Source of the DNA: Natrialbaceae archaeon | GTDB taxonomy: Archaea > Halobacteriota > Halobacteria > Halobacteriales > Natrialbaceae | DNA length: 64,000 nt | Direction: 5' to 3' | Assembly: GCA_003559215.1 (NCBI GenBank) | Contig: PWMF01000155.1 | Coordinates: forward strand, 40,710 to 104,709 | Shown here: one piece after another, positions 1-8,865 of the stretch | How the letters are laid out: the number at the start of each line of letters is the position of its first letter | Position numbering within the stretch: the first letter of the stretch is position 1 | Notes under the pieces: generated by a model | Told to the model about the DNA's origin: nothing | Database searches by the model: none | What the model saw: the letters and a program-made list of their open reading frames with translations, nothing else | Position numbers and translations under genes: made by a program

Positions 1-15
1 TACTATCCCGAGTCG

Positions 16-969
16 ATGGTACAACTCGGATACACGCTCTCGAGCGAGGAACACGAGCCGAACGAACTCGTTTCCATCGCACAGCGGGCGGAAGCGGCCG
101 GCTTCGACTTCCTCTCGATTTCGGATCACTTTCACCCGTGGGTTCCGGCCCAGGGGGAGTCCCCGTTCGTCTGGTCGACACTGGGCGGGATCACGACCGC
201 GACGGACGACATCGAGGTCGGCGTCGGCGTCACCTGTCCGACGACCCGGATCCACCCGCTCAACGTCGCCCACGCGGTCGCGACCGTCGACGAGATGTTC
301 GGCGACCGCTTCACCTTCGGGGTCGGTACGGGCGAGAACCTGAACGAACACGTCACGGGCGAGCGCTGGCCCGAACACGACGTCCGCCTCGAGAAGCTCG
401 ACGAGGCGATGGACGTGATGGAGCAGCTCTGGACCGGCGAGACGACGAGCCACCACGGGGAACACTACACGGTCGAGAACGCCCGGCTGTACACCTGCCC
501 CGACGACCAGCCGACGACGATCGGGAGCGCGTTCGGGCCCCAGACAGCTCAGTGGGTTGCCGACAACACCGACGGGCTCTGGTGTTCGGGGCCGAAGGAA
601 AAGCCAGTCGAGGCCTACGAGGACGCCGGCGGCGACGGGCCAAAGTACACCCAGCTGCACGGCTGCTACGCCGACAGTGAGCAGGAGGCCGTCGAGACGG
701 TCTACGAGTACTGGCCGAACGGCTCGGTTCCGGGCGAACTCGGCCAGGAACTACCGATGCCGGCTCACTTCGAGCAGGCCGCCCAGATGGTCGAGAAGGA
801 GGACATCGCCGAGTCGGGGACGACGACCAGTCCGGACCCACAGGATCACATCGACAGCATCGAGCAGGCGGTCGACGCCGGCTACGATCACGTCCACTAC
901 CACCAGGTCGGCCCCGACCAGGAGCCCGCGATCGAGCTCTACGAGGACGAGGTGTTACCGTCGTTCTGA
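16..969 (+). CDS. F420-dependent LLM-class oxidoreductase
   Basis: A 317-residue luciferase-like TIM-barrel oxidoreductase. The N-terminus (MVQLGYTLSSEEHEP), the ISDHFHPW segment near residues 35-42, the VGVGVTCPTTRIHP stretch and the FGVGTGENLNEH loop are typical of the archaeal and actinobacterial F420-dependent subgroup (TIGR03557-like). This group includes glucose-6-phosphate dehydrogenase and hydroxymycolate dehydrogenase relatives. Halophilic archaea make coenzyme F420, so hydride transfer with F420 is likely, but the substrate cannot be read from sequence. It stands alone, convergent with the geranylgeranyl reductase-like gene about 120 bp downstream. Full length for the family. The class is well supported; the exact reaction is unknown. 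Confidence 0.88.
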   Translation: MVQLGYTLSSEEHEPNELVSIAQRAEAAGFDFLSISDHFHPWVPAQGESPFVWSTLGGITTATDDIEVGVGVTCPTTRIHPLNVAHAVATVDEMFGDRFTFGVGTGENLNEHVTGERWPEHDVRLEKLDEAMDVMEQLWTGETTSHHGEHYTVENARLYTCPDDQPTTIGSAFGPQTAQWVADNTDGLWCSGPKEKPVEAYEDAGGDGPKYTQLHGCYADSEQEAVETVYEYWPNGSVPGELGQELPMPAHFEQAAQMVEKEDIAESGTTTSPDPQDHIDSIEQAVDAGYDHVHYHQVGPDQEPAIELYEDEVLPSF

Positions 970-1086
970 AACGCTCGAGGGCTCGGAACGACCGACGCGT
1001 CGAACGGTCGGACACCGGACGTATCGGGCCGTCGGGCACCAGTTGGTGGCGACCCCGTCGGTCACGCGCCCATCGAGGTGACGGTC

Positions 1087-2574
1087 TCAGTACTTGTGTT
1101 CGCCGGGAGAGAGCTCGAGAGCGTCGTAGAACTCCCGGTCGATGCGGTCGCGCTCGGAGCGCCAGCGTTCGAACGACGAACGCTCCGCCGGGTAGGCCTC
1201 GTACCGTCGTTCGTACTCGGAGACGTAGTCGCGCGTCCGCTTGAGGCCGAGGACGGCCTCGTACAGTTCGCTCCTGTCCACGCCGAGCGTGTCGAAGGTC
1301 CCCTTGCGAGACTCCGTTGCGAAGTTCCTGAGGACGCCGGCACCCACCAGCAGCTTACTCTTGAGTCCGTCCACCTCCGTCGACGTGCCCACGATCTCCC
1401 GAAGCTCCTTCTCGGGGAGTAACGCAGTGACGGCCCGGAGAACGTTCACGTCGATGGAGCTCGCGGCGACGTTGTACGCGTCCCACGAGGCGAGCTTCGC
1501 GGCCTCGCCGTGCTCGCGGTACAGCCAGCGGTTGTGCTCCCAGAGTCCGGCCTCGGAGACGTCCCCGTCCTCGATGGCCTCGGCCGCCGCACGCCCGGCG
1601 GAGTAGCCGGAGTAGGCTGCCCCGCGGATCCCCTTACCCGTGATCGGGTGGGTGGTTCCCGCTGCACCGCCGGCGGTCAGGTAGCCGGGGGCGACCATCG
1701 AGTCCAGCGGTCGCCGGAGGGCGATCGCCGCGCCGAGCTTGTTCGTCCGATCGAACCGCTCGGCGACCCTCGCCCCCTGGAACTCGGGCCGGTTCTCGAC
1801 GTCGCGGCGCAGGCGATCCGCGAGCGGGATCGGCTCCTTGTTCATCTGGAACCCCAGGCCGACGTTGATCTGCGTCGGCGTGCGCGGGAAGTACCAGATG
1901 TAGCCCATCTCCTCGAGCGGTTTGCCGACGATGGCGTTGTGGTACTCGACCGGCTCCTCGGTCTCGATGATCTCGCGGTAGGCCGACCCGAAGTGGGTGT
2001 AGTGGGGGAGCTCGAACGTCGGCTCGGCGGGCGTGTCGAGCGCCTCGAAGTCGATCATGTCCTGGAGAACCGACTGTGCACCCGCGGTGTCGATCAACAC
2101 GTCACACTCGTAGGTGACCGGCTCGCCGTTGCGGATCGCCTTGACTCCGGTGACGCGATCGTCCTGAATCACCTCGTTGACCACCGTGTCGTAGTGTTGT
2201 TCGACGCCCCGGTCGGCAGTCTGTTCGAGCAGGCGCTGACCGAACTCGTAGCGGTCGATGACGTTGCTGCCGTTCTGGTAGGGCAACACCTTCCGTACGC
2301 CGAGTTCCTCGTCCCACCACTCGATCTGATCGATGTTGTCGTCGACGAGGACCGACTCGTCGTTCGCGATCGCGTCCATATCGATCGGCCCCGGATAGTT
2401 GCTCGGGTCTCGAGGGCTCTTTATCGCGTCGCCACAGGCGATAAAACCTCCCTCCTCGCTGGGTTTTCGCTCCAGCTGGACGACGTCCACTCCCTCGGCT
2501 GCTGCCGTCGCCGCGGCGAAACAGCCCGCTATCCCGCCCCCGACGACGAGCACGTCGTGTTGGCTGCGTACCAT
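1087..2574 (-). CDS. Geranylgeranyl reductase family flavoprotein
   Basis: A 495-residue FAD-dependent oxidoreductase. It starts with a Rossmann dinucleotide motif (VVGGGIAGCFAAATAAAEG, from about residue 10) followed by the ERKP acidic-end motif. It carries the YIWYFPRTP motif and the C-terminal FAD motif GGAAGTTHPITGKGIRGA that mark the geranylgeranyl/digeranylgeranylglycerophospholipid reductase family. Such enzymes saturate isoprenoid chains of archaeal lipids or quinones at the membrane. Halophiles carry several paralogues, so which lipid this one reduces is unclear. The ATG overlaps nothing and is divergent from the aldo/keto reductase across about 195 bp. A longer-than-usual C-terminal helical extension (about residues 400-495) is rich in charged residues. 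Confidence 0.85.
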   Translation of the reverse strand: MVRSQHDVLVVGGGIAGCFAAATAAAEGVDVVQLERKPSEEGGFIACGDAIKSPRDPSNYPGPIDMDAIANDESVLVDDNIDQIEWWDEELGVRKVLPYQNGSNVIDRYEFGQRLLEQTADRGVEQHYDTVVNEVIQDDRVTGVKAIRNGEPVTYECDVLIDTAGAQSVLQDMIDFEALDTPAEPTFELPHYTHFGSAYREIIETEEPVEYHNAIVGKPLEEMGYIWYFPRTPTQINVGLGFQMNKEPIPLADRLRRDVENRPEFQGARVAERFDRTNKLGAAIALRRPLDSMVAPGYLTAGGAAGTTHPITGKGIRGAAYSGYSAGRAAAEAIEDGDVSEAGLWEHNRWLYREHGEAAKLASWDAYNVAASSIDVNVLRAVTALLPEKELREIVGTSTEVDGLKSKLLVGAGVLRNFATESRKGTFDTLGVDRSELYEAVLGLKRTRDYVSEYERRYEAYPAERSSFERWRSERDRIDREFYDALELSPGEHKY

Positions 2575-2769
2575 TGAGTACTGATCGTGAGTTAGGAAAT
2601 GCGCGACGTAACTCTTGCTCTTGCGTCGGTACAGCGGGCGGCCAGCGAGACATCTACACTTGCCGACGGTATCGATCGCCTCGATCGGCCCGAGACTCCG
2701 GATTCACGGCCTCCGCGATCGATTTCCGCAGCCCAATCCGTTTTACCGTTCGCAGCGAAACGCTCGAGC

Positions 2770-3771
2770 ATGGAGTACACCACGCTCGGTAACACGGGCA
2801 CCACCGTCTCGCAGCTGTGTTTCGGCACCTGGCGGTTCGGTCGCTCGACGGGCGATCTCGAGAACGAGACGACCCGCGAGGAAGCTCACGAACTACTCGA
2901 CGCCTGTGTCGACCACGGGATCAACTTCATCGACACCGCCAACGTCTACGGCGACCCCGACGGCACCAGTGAGGAGTGGATCGGCGAGTGGCTCGAGGGC
3001 CAGGACCGCGAGGACCTCGTCATCGCCTCGAAGGTGTACTTCGAGTTCGACGGCTGGGGCGAGCCGGGTCCGAACGACTCGGGTCTCGGGCGCAAGCACA
3101 TCCGCGCCCAGATCGAGGGTACGCTCGAGCGACTCGGCACCGACTACCTCGACCTGTACTACATCCACCGCTGGGACGACGAGACCCCGATCGAGGAGAC
3201 GATGTCGGTGCTGACCGACCTCGTCCGCGAGGGGAAGGTCAACCACCTCGGCGCGTCGACGATGGCCGCCTGGCAGCTCACGAAGGCGCTGTGGACCAGC
3301 GACGTCGAGAGACTCGAGCGCTTCGACGTCACCCAGCCGATGGTCAACGCGGCACACTACGACGCCGTCGGCGACTACCTCGACGTCTGTGCCGATCAGG
3401 AGCTTGCGGTCTGCCCGTACTCGCCGCTGGCCGGCGGGTTCCTGACGGGCAAGTACGAACGCACGGAGGACGGCGGCGTCGAGGCGCCGGACGGCTCGCG
3501 GGGCGCCTTCGACGACCTCTTCGAGGACCGCTACGCGACCGATCGGGCGTGGGACGTCCTCGGGGCCGTCGAGTCGGTCGCCGACGAGGTCGACGCCTCC
3601 CCCGCGCAGGTCTCGCTGCGCTGGCTCGTGGACCAGGATCGCTTTACCTGTGTGCCGATCGTCGGCGCGCGCTCGCCCGACCAGCTCGAGGAGAACGTCA
3701 GTGCGGTCGACATCGACCTCGACGAGGAACAGCTCGAGCGAATCGACGCGGCCCGCTCGAGCGCGGAGTAG
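2770..3771 (+). CDS. Aldo/keto reductase
   Basis: A 333-residue (alpha/beta)8-barrel NADPH-dependent aldo/keto reductase. The ATG at 2770 (MEYTTLGNTG) was chosen because it begins with the family's first beta-hairpin; upstream in-frame sequence is non-conserved. Visible motifs are INFIDTANVYGDPDG with the catalytic Asp and Tyr, the IASKVYFEFDG strand with the catalytic Lys, YIHRWDDETPIEET with the active-site His, and the C-terminal VPIVGARSPDQLEENV cofactor loop. It resembles the YajO/Tas-like subfamily acting on small aldehydes or sugars. The physiological substrate is unknown. Convergent with the DUF2103 gene across a structured intergenic region. Confidence 0.88.
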   Translation: MEYTTLGNTGTTVSQLCFGTWRFGRSTGDLENETTREEAHELLDACVDHGINFIDTANVYGDPDGTSEEWIGEWLEGQDREDLVIASKVYFEFDGWGEPGPNDSGLGRKHIRAQIEGTLERLGTDYLDLYYIHRWDDETPIEETMSVLTDLVREGKVNHLGASTMAAWQLTKALWTSDVERLERFDVTQPMVNAAHYDAVGDYLDVCADQELAVCPYSPLAGGFLTGKYERTEDGGVEAPDGSRGAFDDLFEDRYATDRAWDVLGAVESVADEVDASPAQVSLRWLVDQDRFTCVPIVGARSPDQLEENVSAVDIDLDEEQLERIDAARSSAE

Positions 3772-4119
3772 TTCAGCAGTAGCGAGTGACATCTTCCTCG
3801 CGGTAAACGGCGGGATTCTCTCGCTGTCTAAAGATAGCTTTCTTCGTTCGGGCTCAGTTCGACTCTGACTCACCGTGTTCGTTGCGTGCAGGTGCGAGTG
3901 GAACGGCGCAAGTCGGAGAAGCGTACGCCGAGCGAAGCGAGGCGTTTCACCGACGGCGAGCCCCGCCGGCGAGCCGTCGGCCTTTTTTCATCGAAGTTTT
4001 TTACCAGAGGCATCGGCTGCCGCCTTCGGCGTCAGCCTCAACCCCTGGCAAAAACTCCGCTGTACTAAACACGAGCTTCACGCGGTGTGCTGAGTACGGA
4101 ACCCTGCTACCATCTCTGG
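3772..4119. other. Gene-free convergent spacer
   Basis: 348 bp between the aldo/keto reductase and the DUF2103 gene without a credible coding frame. It contains the GC hairpin plus T-run at 3950-3988. Just after it there is an imperfect inverted repeat with arms near 3992-4010 (CGAAGTTTTTTACCAGAGG) and 4042-4059 (CCCCTGGCAAAAACTCCG). The arms flank a smaller GC-rich dyad. The remaining sequence shows nothing recognisable. Confidence 0.5.
3950..3988 (+). terminator. Intrinsic-type hairpin with T-run
   Basis: An 8-bp perfect stem, CCGACGGC at 3950-3957 pairing with GCCGTCGG at 3973-3980, is followed by CCTTTTTT. It lies about 180 bp after the aldo/keto reductase stop on the same strand and could end its transcript. 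Archaeal termination needs mainly the T-run, so the hairpin may be incidental. Confidence 0.4.
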
Positions 4120-4854
4120 TCACTGAAATTCCGAGTCGGCGAGCACGTCGTTGAGGTCGTCCCGGATCCGCTCGCCGAGTTCCCGGTTCGGCGCCGTGGT
4201 GACGATCCGGTTCTCCTGGACGCTCGAGCCGTCCCGGATGAGCATCCGGACGTTCCCGCCGTCATCGGCGCGGGTAACTTTCGCCCGGAGTCCGGACTGA
4301 GATCCCTTCCCACCCGCGTCGATCGGTCCCGGAATAACCTTCTTGACGTGGGGGTGGCCCGCGACGGTCTGGATCGCGCGCATTCCGGTTCGGCCGCCGA
4401 TCAGCGTCGAGTGGCTGCCGCCGATCTTCTCGGCCGGCGGGGTTTCGACGACCTCGAGTGCACGGTTTCCGCGGCGCTCGAGGGTCGCCTCCACGGGGTC
4501 GTCAGCGTCGGCGTCGACGCGATAGAAGGGGTACTGGACCTCGCGTCGAACGGCCCGGATCACCTCCCGATTCCCGCTCGCGTACACCTCCTCGGGGCGC
4601 TTGCGGCGGATCTCGTCGGCGAGCAGGCCGGTGAAGTTCCGTAGCTCGACGACCTCGTTCTCGCCTTCCTCGGGTGTGGTGGTGACGGTCGTCCGCGCGA
4701 TGACGGGATCGTCGTCGTCCTCGCCGGCCAGCATCGTCAGCGTCGCCCGCTCGCGGGTAGCCTCGAGCACGATCGCCTTGGTGTTTTCTGCCCGGCAGAC
4801 CAGACAGAAGTCTCCGGGTTTCTCGAGGGCCGATCCGCAGTGGCGACACTCCAT
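4120..4854 (-). CDS. DUF2103 zinc-ribbon protein
   Basis: A 244-residue protein. An N-terminal four-cysteine zinc ribbon (CRHCGSALEKPGDFCLVC, residues 3-20) is followed by a body with the GGSHSTLIGGRTGMRAIQ and VKKVIPGPIDAGGKGSQSG segments. I recognise these as DUF2103, a conserved archaeal metal-binding protein family. The glycine-rich basic segment suggests nucleic-acid or nucleotide contact, but no function is established. It is transcribed in the same direction as the zinc-ribbon membrane protein and TruD upstream, with a 48-bp gap, so cotranscription is possible. Confidence 0.75.
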   Translation of the reverse strand: MECRHCGSALEKPGDFCLVCRAENTKAIVLEATRERATLTMLAGEDDDDPVIARTTVTTTPEEGENEVVELRNFTGLLADEIRRKRPEEVYASGNREVIRAVRREVQYPFYRVDADADDPVEATLERRGNRALEVVETPPAEKIGGSHSTLIGGRTGMRAIQTVAGHPHVKKVIPGPIDAGGKGSQSGLRAKVTRADDGGNVRMLIRDGSSVQENRIVTTAPNRELGERIRDDLNDVLADSEFQ

Positions 4855-4902
4855 AGTGGCGATTCGGGAGACCGGTGTAAAACGCCCCTGTTTTTCCTTG
4901 GA

Positions 4903-5331
4903 CTACGCGGAGCCCATCTCGTCGGCGAGTTTCGTCCCGCAGGCCCGACAGTACCGCGATCCCTCGGCGACGACGACCTCGCAGTTCGGACACGCGAGCC
5001 CGGAGCCGTCGACGGACGCGGTTTCGACGTCGGTGCCACAGGAGGGACAGTACGCGGCGTCCTCTGAGACGTCGGCGCCGCAGTCCGGACAGCGCGAACG
5101 CCCTTCCCAGAGCACCTGCCGGCGCGAGCGGGAGATGTAGTTGTACGCTCCCCAGAGGACGTTCCCGATCCCCATCGTCCACCAGATCGTCAGGATCGCA
5201 ACCAGGATGTGGGAGGCGACGGAGCCGAACTCCCGATCGACCATCACGACCCGGTCCCGATCCTCGTCCTCGATTTTCCATCCCTGTGCCACGAGTTCGT
5301 CGATCTCCCGCTGCAGACGTTCGCTTCGCAT
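4903..5331 (-). CDS. Zinc-ribbon membrane protein
   Basis: A 142-residue hypothetical protein. It has a charged N-terminal helix (ERLQREIDELVAQGWKIEDE), a hydrophobic stretch near residues 38-65 likely to cross the membrane once or twice, and two zinc-ribbon modules in the C-terminal half. These are CPDCG...YCPSCG and CPNCE...YCRACG, giving eight cysteines. Such double zinc-ribbon tails are common in halophilic archaea and are probably cytosolic. It sits between truD and the DUF2103 gene on the same strand. No function can be assigned. Confidence 0.65.
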   Translation of the reverse strand: MRSERLQREIDELVAQGWKIEDEDRDRVVMVDREFGSVASHILVAILTIWWTMGIGNVLWGAYNYISRSRRQVLWEGRSRCPDCGADVSEDAAYCPSCGTDVETASVDGSGLACPNCEVVVAEGSRYCRACGTKLADEMGSA

Positions 5332-5412
5332 GCTCGAGGTAAGAGCCGAGCGGGCAAAAGCCTGTTAGGCGTAATCAGCGTGTATCTTCGGCGGGGACAC
5401 CGGCGAGACGAG

Positions 5413-6783
5413 TCAGCCCAGGTCGACGGGATCGACCTTCAGGAACTCCCGTGCGACGACCGTCGCGTACGACCCCTTCGGCAGGGCAAAGGAGAGCGTC
5501 AGCGGATCGCGCTCGAGGCCCAGGTCCGTCCGAACCAGGATCGCCCGACGGGTCCCCGTCGAGTGGAACTCCCCGGGCAGGTCGAAGTCGCCGGGCTCGA
5601 GCTCCAGCTCCTCGAGCACGTCGCGTTCGATCTCACCCTGCTCGCCGCCGGCCAGTTCGGTCTCGATACCGACCAGCGGTGCGGTGACGAACGCTCGGCC
5701 GCGCTCACAGTGGCGAGTGACGGAGTCGACGCGGCGCTCGTCGACGCGTTGGAGGCGGTCCGTGTCGGGTAGCTCGAGCCCTTCCGGAGCGTTCGAGTCC
5801 GAAAAGCAGACGACGTCGCCCGCGACGGGTCGGTCGAACGCGAGCCCGCGCTCGAGGCGTTCGCTTAGCATCCGGTTGAACGCGTAGGACTGAGCCGCGT
5901 GGACGAACAGCCGCTGGAGGTTCGAGGGGACGCGCTCGAGGGCCGCTCGGAAGTCCTCGGGACCGGGTTCCTCGTCGCGCTCGGCCAGCGCATGACACAT
6001 CGAGCGCTCGTAGCGCAGTCGGTTAGGGATGCGCTCGAGGGCCGCCTGCCAGTCGCGGGTTTCTTCCACGAAGGCGCGAGCCTCCTGCGTTCCCTCGGGC
6101 TCCGCGTCGGTCGGGTTTCCAAGGTAGGCCATCACCGCTCCCTCCCAGTTCCCGCGGACGATCTCGAGACCCACCTTGTGGGTGACCGGACGTCGACTGC
6201 CGAACCGTTGCTGACCGAAGAAGTTGGGGACGCCGATCGGCGTTGCGCCGCTTCCGCCACCCGCGCTCGCGTCCCGTCGGCCCTCGAGGCCGCCGAACTC
6301 CTGGAGCTCGTCGGTGATCGTCTCGGCGTTTGCCGGGCGCTCCGGATCGCCGACGACGATTTCGAAGGCGTTGCCGGCCAGGTCGCCGAACTCGAGGTTC
6401 CGTCCCGCCCGACCCAGCACCTCGAGGTCGGCGCCGTCGACGTCGGGCAGGTCCTCGGGTTCGGCGCCGTACACCGAGAACAGCTGGGTGGTCACGGCGT
6501 ACTTGTCCTTCGTGCCGGCCCAGTTGACTCGTTCCCGGGAGATTCCGAGCGCGTCGGACACCCGGGAGGCGAAGTCGTTAGTGTCCCACCCCCGAAGCGT
6601 CGCCCGGAAGACGAGGTGCGGGTAGGCGTCGGTCGAGGACTCGAGGGGCTCGGTCTCGAAGCGCTCGAGTTCGCGAACCCGGAACTGGTCGTCCTCGTCG
6701 CGGAGGCGGCCGCCGACGCCGTCGGCGTCGCTGACGTAGTGGTCGATCCCGACGGCCTGCTCTGTAGGGTGGGCTGGACGCAT
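5413..6783 (-). CDS. truD: tRNA pseudouridine(13) synthase TruD
   Basis: A 456-residue TruD-family pseudouridine synthase that converts U13 of tRNA to pseudouridine. The catalytic loop is [14 protein letters not shown] with the nucleophilic Asp at residue 93. The TruD motif [13 protein letters not shown] follows, and the large insertion (TRUD) domain lies in the second half. Archaeal members have about 420-460 residues, so this is full length. The start ATG ([12 protein letters not shown]) gives the expected N-terminal substrate-binding segment. The downstream 42-residue zinc finger reads away on the same strand further upstream. Confidence is high from the GTKDK and NFFGxQRFG motifs. Confidence 0.95.
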   Translation of the reverse strand: MRPAHPTEQAVGIDHYVSDADGVGGRLRDEDDQFRVRELERFETEPLESSTDAYPHLVFRATLRGWDTNDFASRVSDALGISRERVNWAGTKDKYAVTTQLFSVYGAEPEDLPDVDGADLEVLGRAGRNLEFGDLAGNAFEIVVGDPERPANAETITDELQEFGGLEGRRDASAGGGSGATPIGVPNFFGQQRFGSRRPVTHKVGLEIVRGNWEGAVMAYLGNPTDAEPEGTQEARAFVEETRDWQAALERIPNRLRYERSMCHALAERDEEPGPEDFRAALERVPSNLQRLFVHAAQSYAFNRMLSERLERGLAFDRPVAGDVVCFSDSNAPEGLELPDTDRLQRVDERRVDSVTRHCERGRAFVTAPLVGIETELAGGEQGEIERDVLEELELEPGDFDLPGEFHSTGTRRAILVRTDLGLERDPLTLSFALPKGSYATVVAREFLKVDPVDLG

Positions 6784-6865
6784 GCTCGTTGCCGACGATT
6801 CGGCCGCCGCGGGTAAATCGGTTCGTTCTCGGGGCCGAGGATTCGGCTATCGGTGCCGCGGGCCG

Positions 6866-6994
6866 CTACAGCGTTACGCCCCACTCGTGGCCGCAGCCCG
6901 GACACTCGAAGTCTGCCGACACGTCGCCGCTGGCGTAGTTCTTCCCGACTAGTTCTCCCAACCCGTCGCTGCACTCCGGACACCGAGCGTTCAT
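6866..6994 (-). CDS. Small CPxCG zinc-finger protein (42 aa)
   Basis: A 42-residue protein running from MNARCPECSDGLGEL to ECPGCGHEWGVTL, with two CxxC knuckles (CPEC and CPGCGHEW) spaced to bind one zinc. Small zinc-finger proteins of this kind are abundant in halophilic archaea, and some affect motility, biofilm and stress responses in Haloferax volcanii. The start is supported by an AT-rich promoter region about 50 bp upstream. It lies just before truD on the same strand. Coding is supported by the intact motif pair and a stop directly after the second knuckle. The role is unknown. Confidence 0.7.
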   Translation of the reverse strand: MNARCPECSDGLGELVGKNYASGDVSADFECPGCGHEWGVTL

Positions 6995-7039
6995 TTCGGT
7001 CCTCACTACCAGATCGGCGGCGGTTAATGCCACACTTCT

Positions 7040-7060
7040 TTATTTTAGATTATATATAAT
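7040..7060 (-). promoter_or_regulatory. TATA-rich promoter of the small zinc-finger gene
   Basis: A run of 21 almost pure A/T bases, including TTATATATAA read on the minus strand, in an otherwise GC-rich genome. It lies 46-66 bp upstream of the 42-residue zinc-finger ATG at 6994 and fits an archaeal TATA box. It could instead be the U-rich 3' end of a neighbouring transcript. Confidence 0.45.
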
Positions 7061-7071
7061 AGGAGACGCAA

Positions 7072-7743
7072 CTAATGGTCGCTGTTCGACCGTTCGGCGA
7101 CGCCGTCGACGAGTTCCCGCACGTACTCGAGTTCGTCCTCGAGCACCGTGTGGCCGACCCCCTCATAGATCCGCTTTTCGACGTCGGCCTCGAGCTCCTC
7201 GAACACCCGTGCCGTTTCCTCGACGCGTTCGACGGGGATGTGGGGGTCCTGATCCCCGCAGCCGACGAACACCGGAGTACCGTCCATCGAGCCGTCGTAC
7301 TCTCTGGGGGTCCCCTCGGGGCCGATCAGCCCGCCGCTGAGTGCGACGACCCCGCCGTAGCGGTCGGCGTTCCGGGCGGCGTACTCGGTCGCCAGACACC
7401 CTCCCTGCGAGAAGCCGAGCAGCACCGTCCGCTCGAGAGGAACGCATCCGTCACCGTCGTCGGTCGTCGTCTCCTCGAGGACGTCCTCGAGCAGCCCGAG
7501 CGCCGAGTCGAGGTAGGGCTGGTTCGACTCGAGGGCTGCGAGAAACGAGTTCGGATACCAGGTCCCGCGGGCCGCCTGCGGCGCGAGGTAGGCGACGTCG
7601 TCGCGATCGATCTCCTCGGCGAGCCCGAGCATGCCTCGCGCCCGGGCGCCGCGGCCGTGGACAAGGATCACCGCCGCTGCAGCCTCGTCGAGGCTAACAC
7701 CGGCTCGTTCGATCTGCTGTCCGCTATGTGGGCCGTCGGTCAT
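7072..7743 (-). CDS. Alpha/beta hydrolase, phospholipase/carboxylesterase type
   Basis: A 223-residue alpha/beta hydrolase of the carboxylesterase/phospholipase (YpfH or Pfam Abhydrolase_2) type. The oxyanion-hole segment is AVILVHGRGARARG, and the nucleophile elbow is GFSQGGCLA, with Ser near residue 115. The acid is in FVGCGDQDPHIP and the catalytic His in GVGHTVLEDELEYV. It is predicted to be a soluble cytoplasmic esterase on small or acyl substrates. It is followed on the same strand by pth2 with a 60-bp gap (7744-7803 separates them, pth2 lying downstream in coordinate order but upstream in transcription). Substrate unknown. Confidence 0.85.
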   Translation of the reverse strand: MTDGPHSGQQIERAGVSLDEAAAAVILVHGRGARARGMLGLAEEIDRDDVAYLAPQAARGTWYPNSFLAALESNQPYLDSALGLLEDVLEETTTDDGDGCVPLERTVLLGFSQGGCLATEYAARNADRYGGVVALSGGLIGPEGTPREYDGSMDGTPVFVGCGDQDPHIPVERVEETARVFEELEADVEKRIYEGVGHTVLEDELEYVRELVDGVAERSNSDH

Positions 7744-7803
7744 ACCCGATCGACGGGCGCCAGCAGAAAAGGGGTTTGCGAGCCGGCGAAGCGGACGAGC
7801 GAG

Positions 7804-8142
7804 CTAAAACAGCGAGAGTTCGCCGGTGACCCGATCGACGACGTCCTCGTCGCCCGGCCCGACCGCCAGCGCGGTGACGGTGCCCGACTCGAGCTGGGTG
7901 TGGCCCGCGTCGCGGATCACAGCGTTGGGCAGGCCACGGCTCTCCGCGATTTCGGAGAGCTCGTGGAGTTGCCGTTCGCTTTCGCCCTTCAGGACAACCT
8001 TCTTTTGCCCGCCCGATTTCCACTGATCGCGGGTTCGCTTGTCGGCTTTCTCGTAGGCCGACAGCGAGGCGTGTGCGACCTGCGCGGCGAGCTTTCCCTG
8101 TCCCATGCCGATGTCGGTGCGGGCGACGATGGCCTGTTTCAT
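7804..8142 (-). CDS. pth2: Peptidyl-tRNA hydrolase, archaeal type
   Basis: A 112-residue Pth2. It hydrolyses the ester bond between peptide and tRNA on prematurely released peptidyl-tRNA. Diagnostic segments are [20 protein letters not shown] with the conserved Lys, [21 protein letters not shown], the [15 protein letters not shown] loop and the C-terminal [10 protein letters not shown]. The start at 8142 matches the usual Pth2 N-terminus; longer in-frame upstream sequence is low-complexity and was not used. Divergent from the membrane protein at 8232 across 89 bp. Confidence 0.95.
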   Translation of the reverse strand: MKQAIVARTDIGMGQGKLAAQVAHASLSAYEKADKRTRDQWKSGGQKKVVLKGESERQLHELSEIAESRGLPNAVIRDAGHTQLESGTVTALAVGPGDEDVVDRVTGELSLF

Positions 8143-8231
8143 GCTCGAGCGAACGGGGCCGATCCCTATAGCCGCGGCGAAAGCCCCGGCGCATCCGAAC
8201 CGTTTTGGTCCGCTGCTCTGACGGTCGAACC

Positions 8232-8801
8232 GTGACGAAGCCATCGACGCCGCTTGCCGACCCCGACGGCTACTTCGCTCGTACGGACGCCTTCTCGCTC
8301 GGGCGAGCATCCGTGCTCGTCTTCGCGTACTGGGTCGGCTCGCTCGCCGTCGATCTCGGGTGGTGGCTCGCGGGCGACCTCGCCGGCGATCCCGTGACGG
8401 CGTTCTCGGCGCTCCAGCACCTCGAGGCGACACTGCTGTACTGGGTCGTTCCGACGGTGGTCCTCTACGGGCTCGTGCTCGCGGTCGGTGCAGACGGCGA
8501 ACCGGCCGAGACACTGGCGCTCGCGGCCTGGGGGCTCGTCCCGCTGCTGGCCGGGATGGCTATGTTCAACCTCGCGCTCGCCGCGCTCGCGACCCTCGGT
8601 GTCGATCCGGGCGCGATTCCGTCGGATCCCGACGTCTGGCTGTTCGTCCCGCTCGCGCTCCTGGCCTGCGGCTGGGCCGCCTACGTCTGGCGCGGCGGCC
8701 TCGCGGTCGGCTTCGGCCTCGAGCGTTCGACCGCCACCCCGACCGCGCTGCTGGCGGCCGGGGTCTGTGCGGTCATGCTCGTTTCCCCGATCCTCGGTTG
8801 A
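8232..8801 (+). CDS. Yip1-like multi-pass membrane protein
   Basis: A 189-residue protein with a soluble N-terminus ([20 protein letters not shown]) and four to five predicted membrane helices. The 'DPDGYFAR' lead and the helix pattern resemble haloarchaeal Yip1-domain proteins, though no function is established for them. The GTG at 8232 is preferred over an in-frame ATG 27 bp upstream because homologues of this type start right before the PLxDPDGYF motif. The gene precedes dcd by 64 bp on the same strand, with no obvious functional link. Confidence 0.65.
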   Translation: MTKPSTPLADPDGYFARTDAFSLGRASVLVFAYWVGSLAVDLGWWLAGDLAGDPVTAFSALQHLEATLLYWVVPTVVLYGLVLAVGADGEPAETLALAAWGLVPLLAGMAMFNLALAALATLGVDPGAIPSDPDVWLFVPLALLACGWAAYVWRGGLAVGFGLERSTATPTALLAAGVCAVMLVSPILG

Positions 8802-8865
8802 GGGGTTCGGATCGGCCCGATTCCAAGTCGAACCGTTTACACCTCCGCCGTTCGACTCGTCGGGT

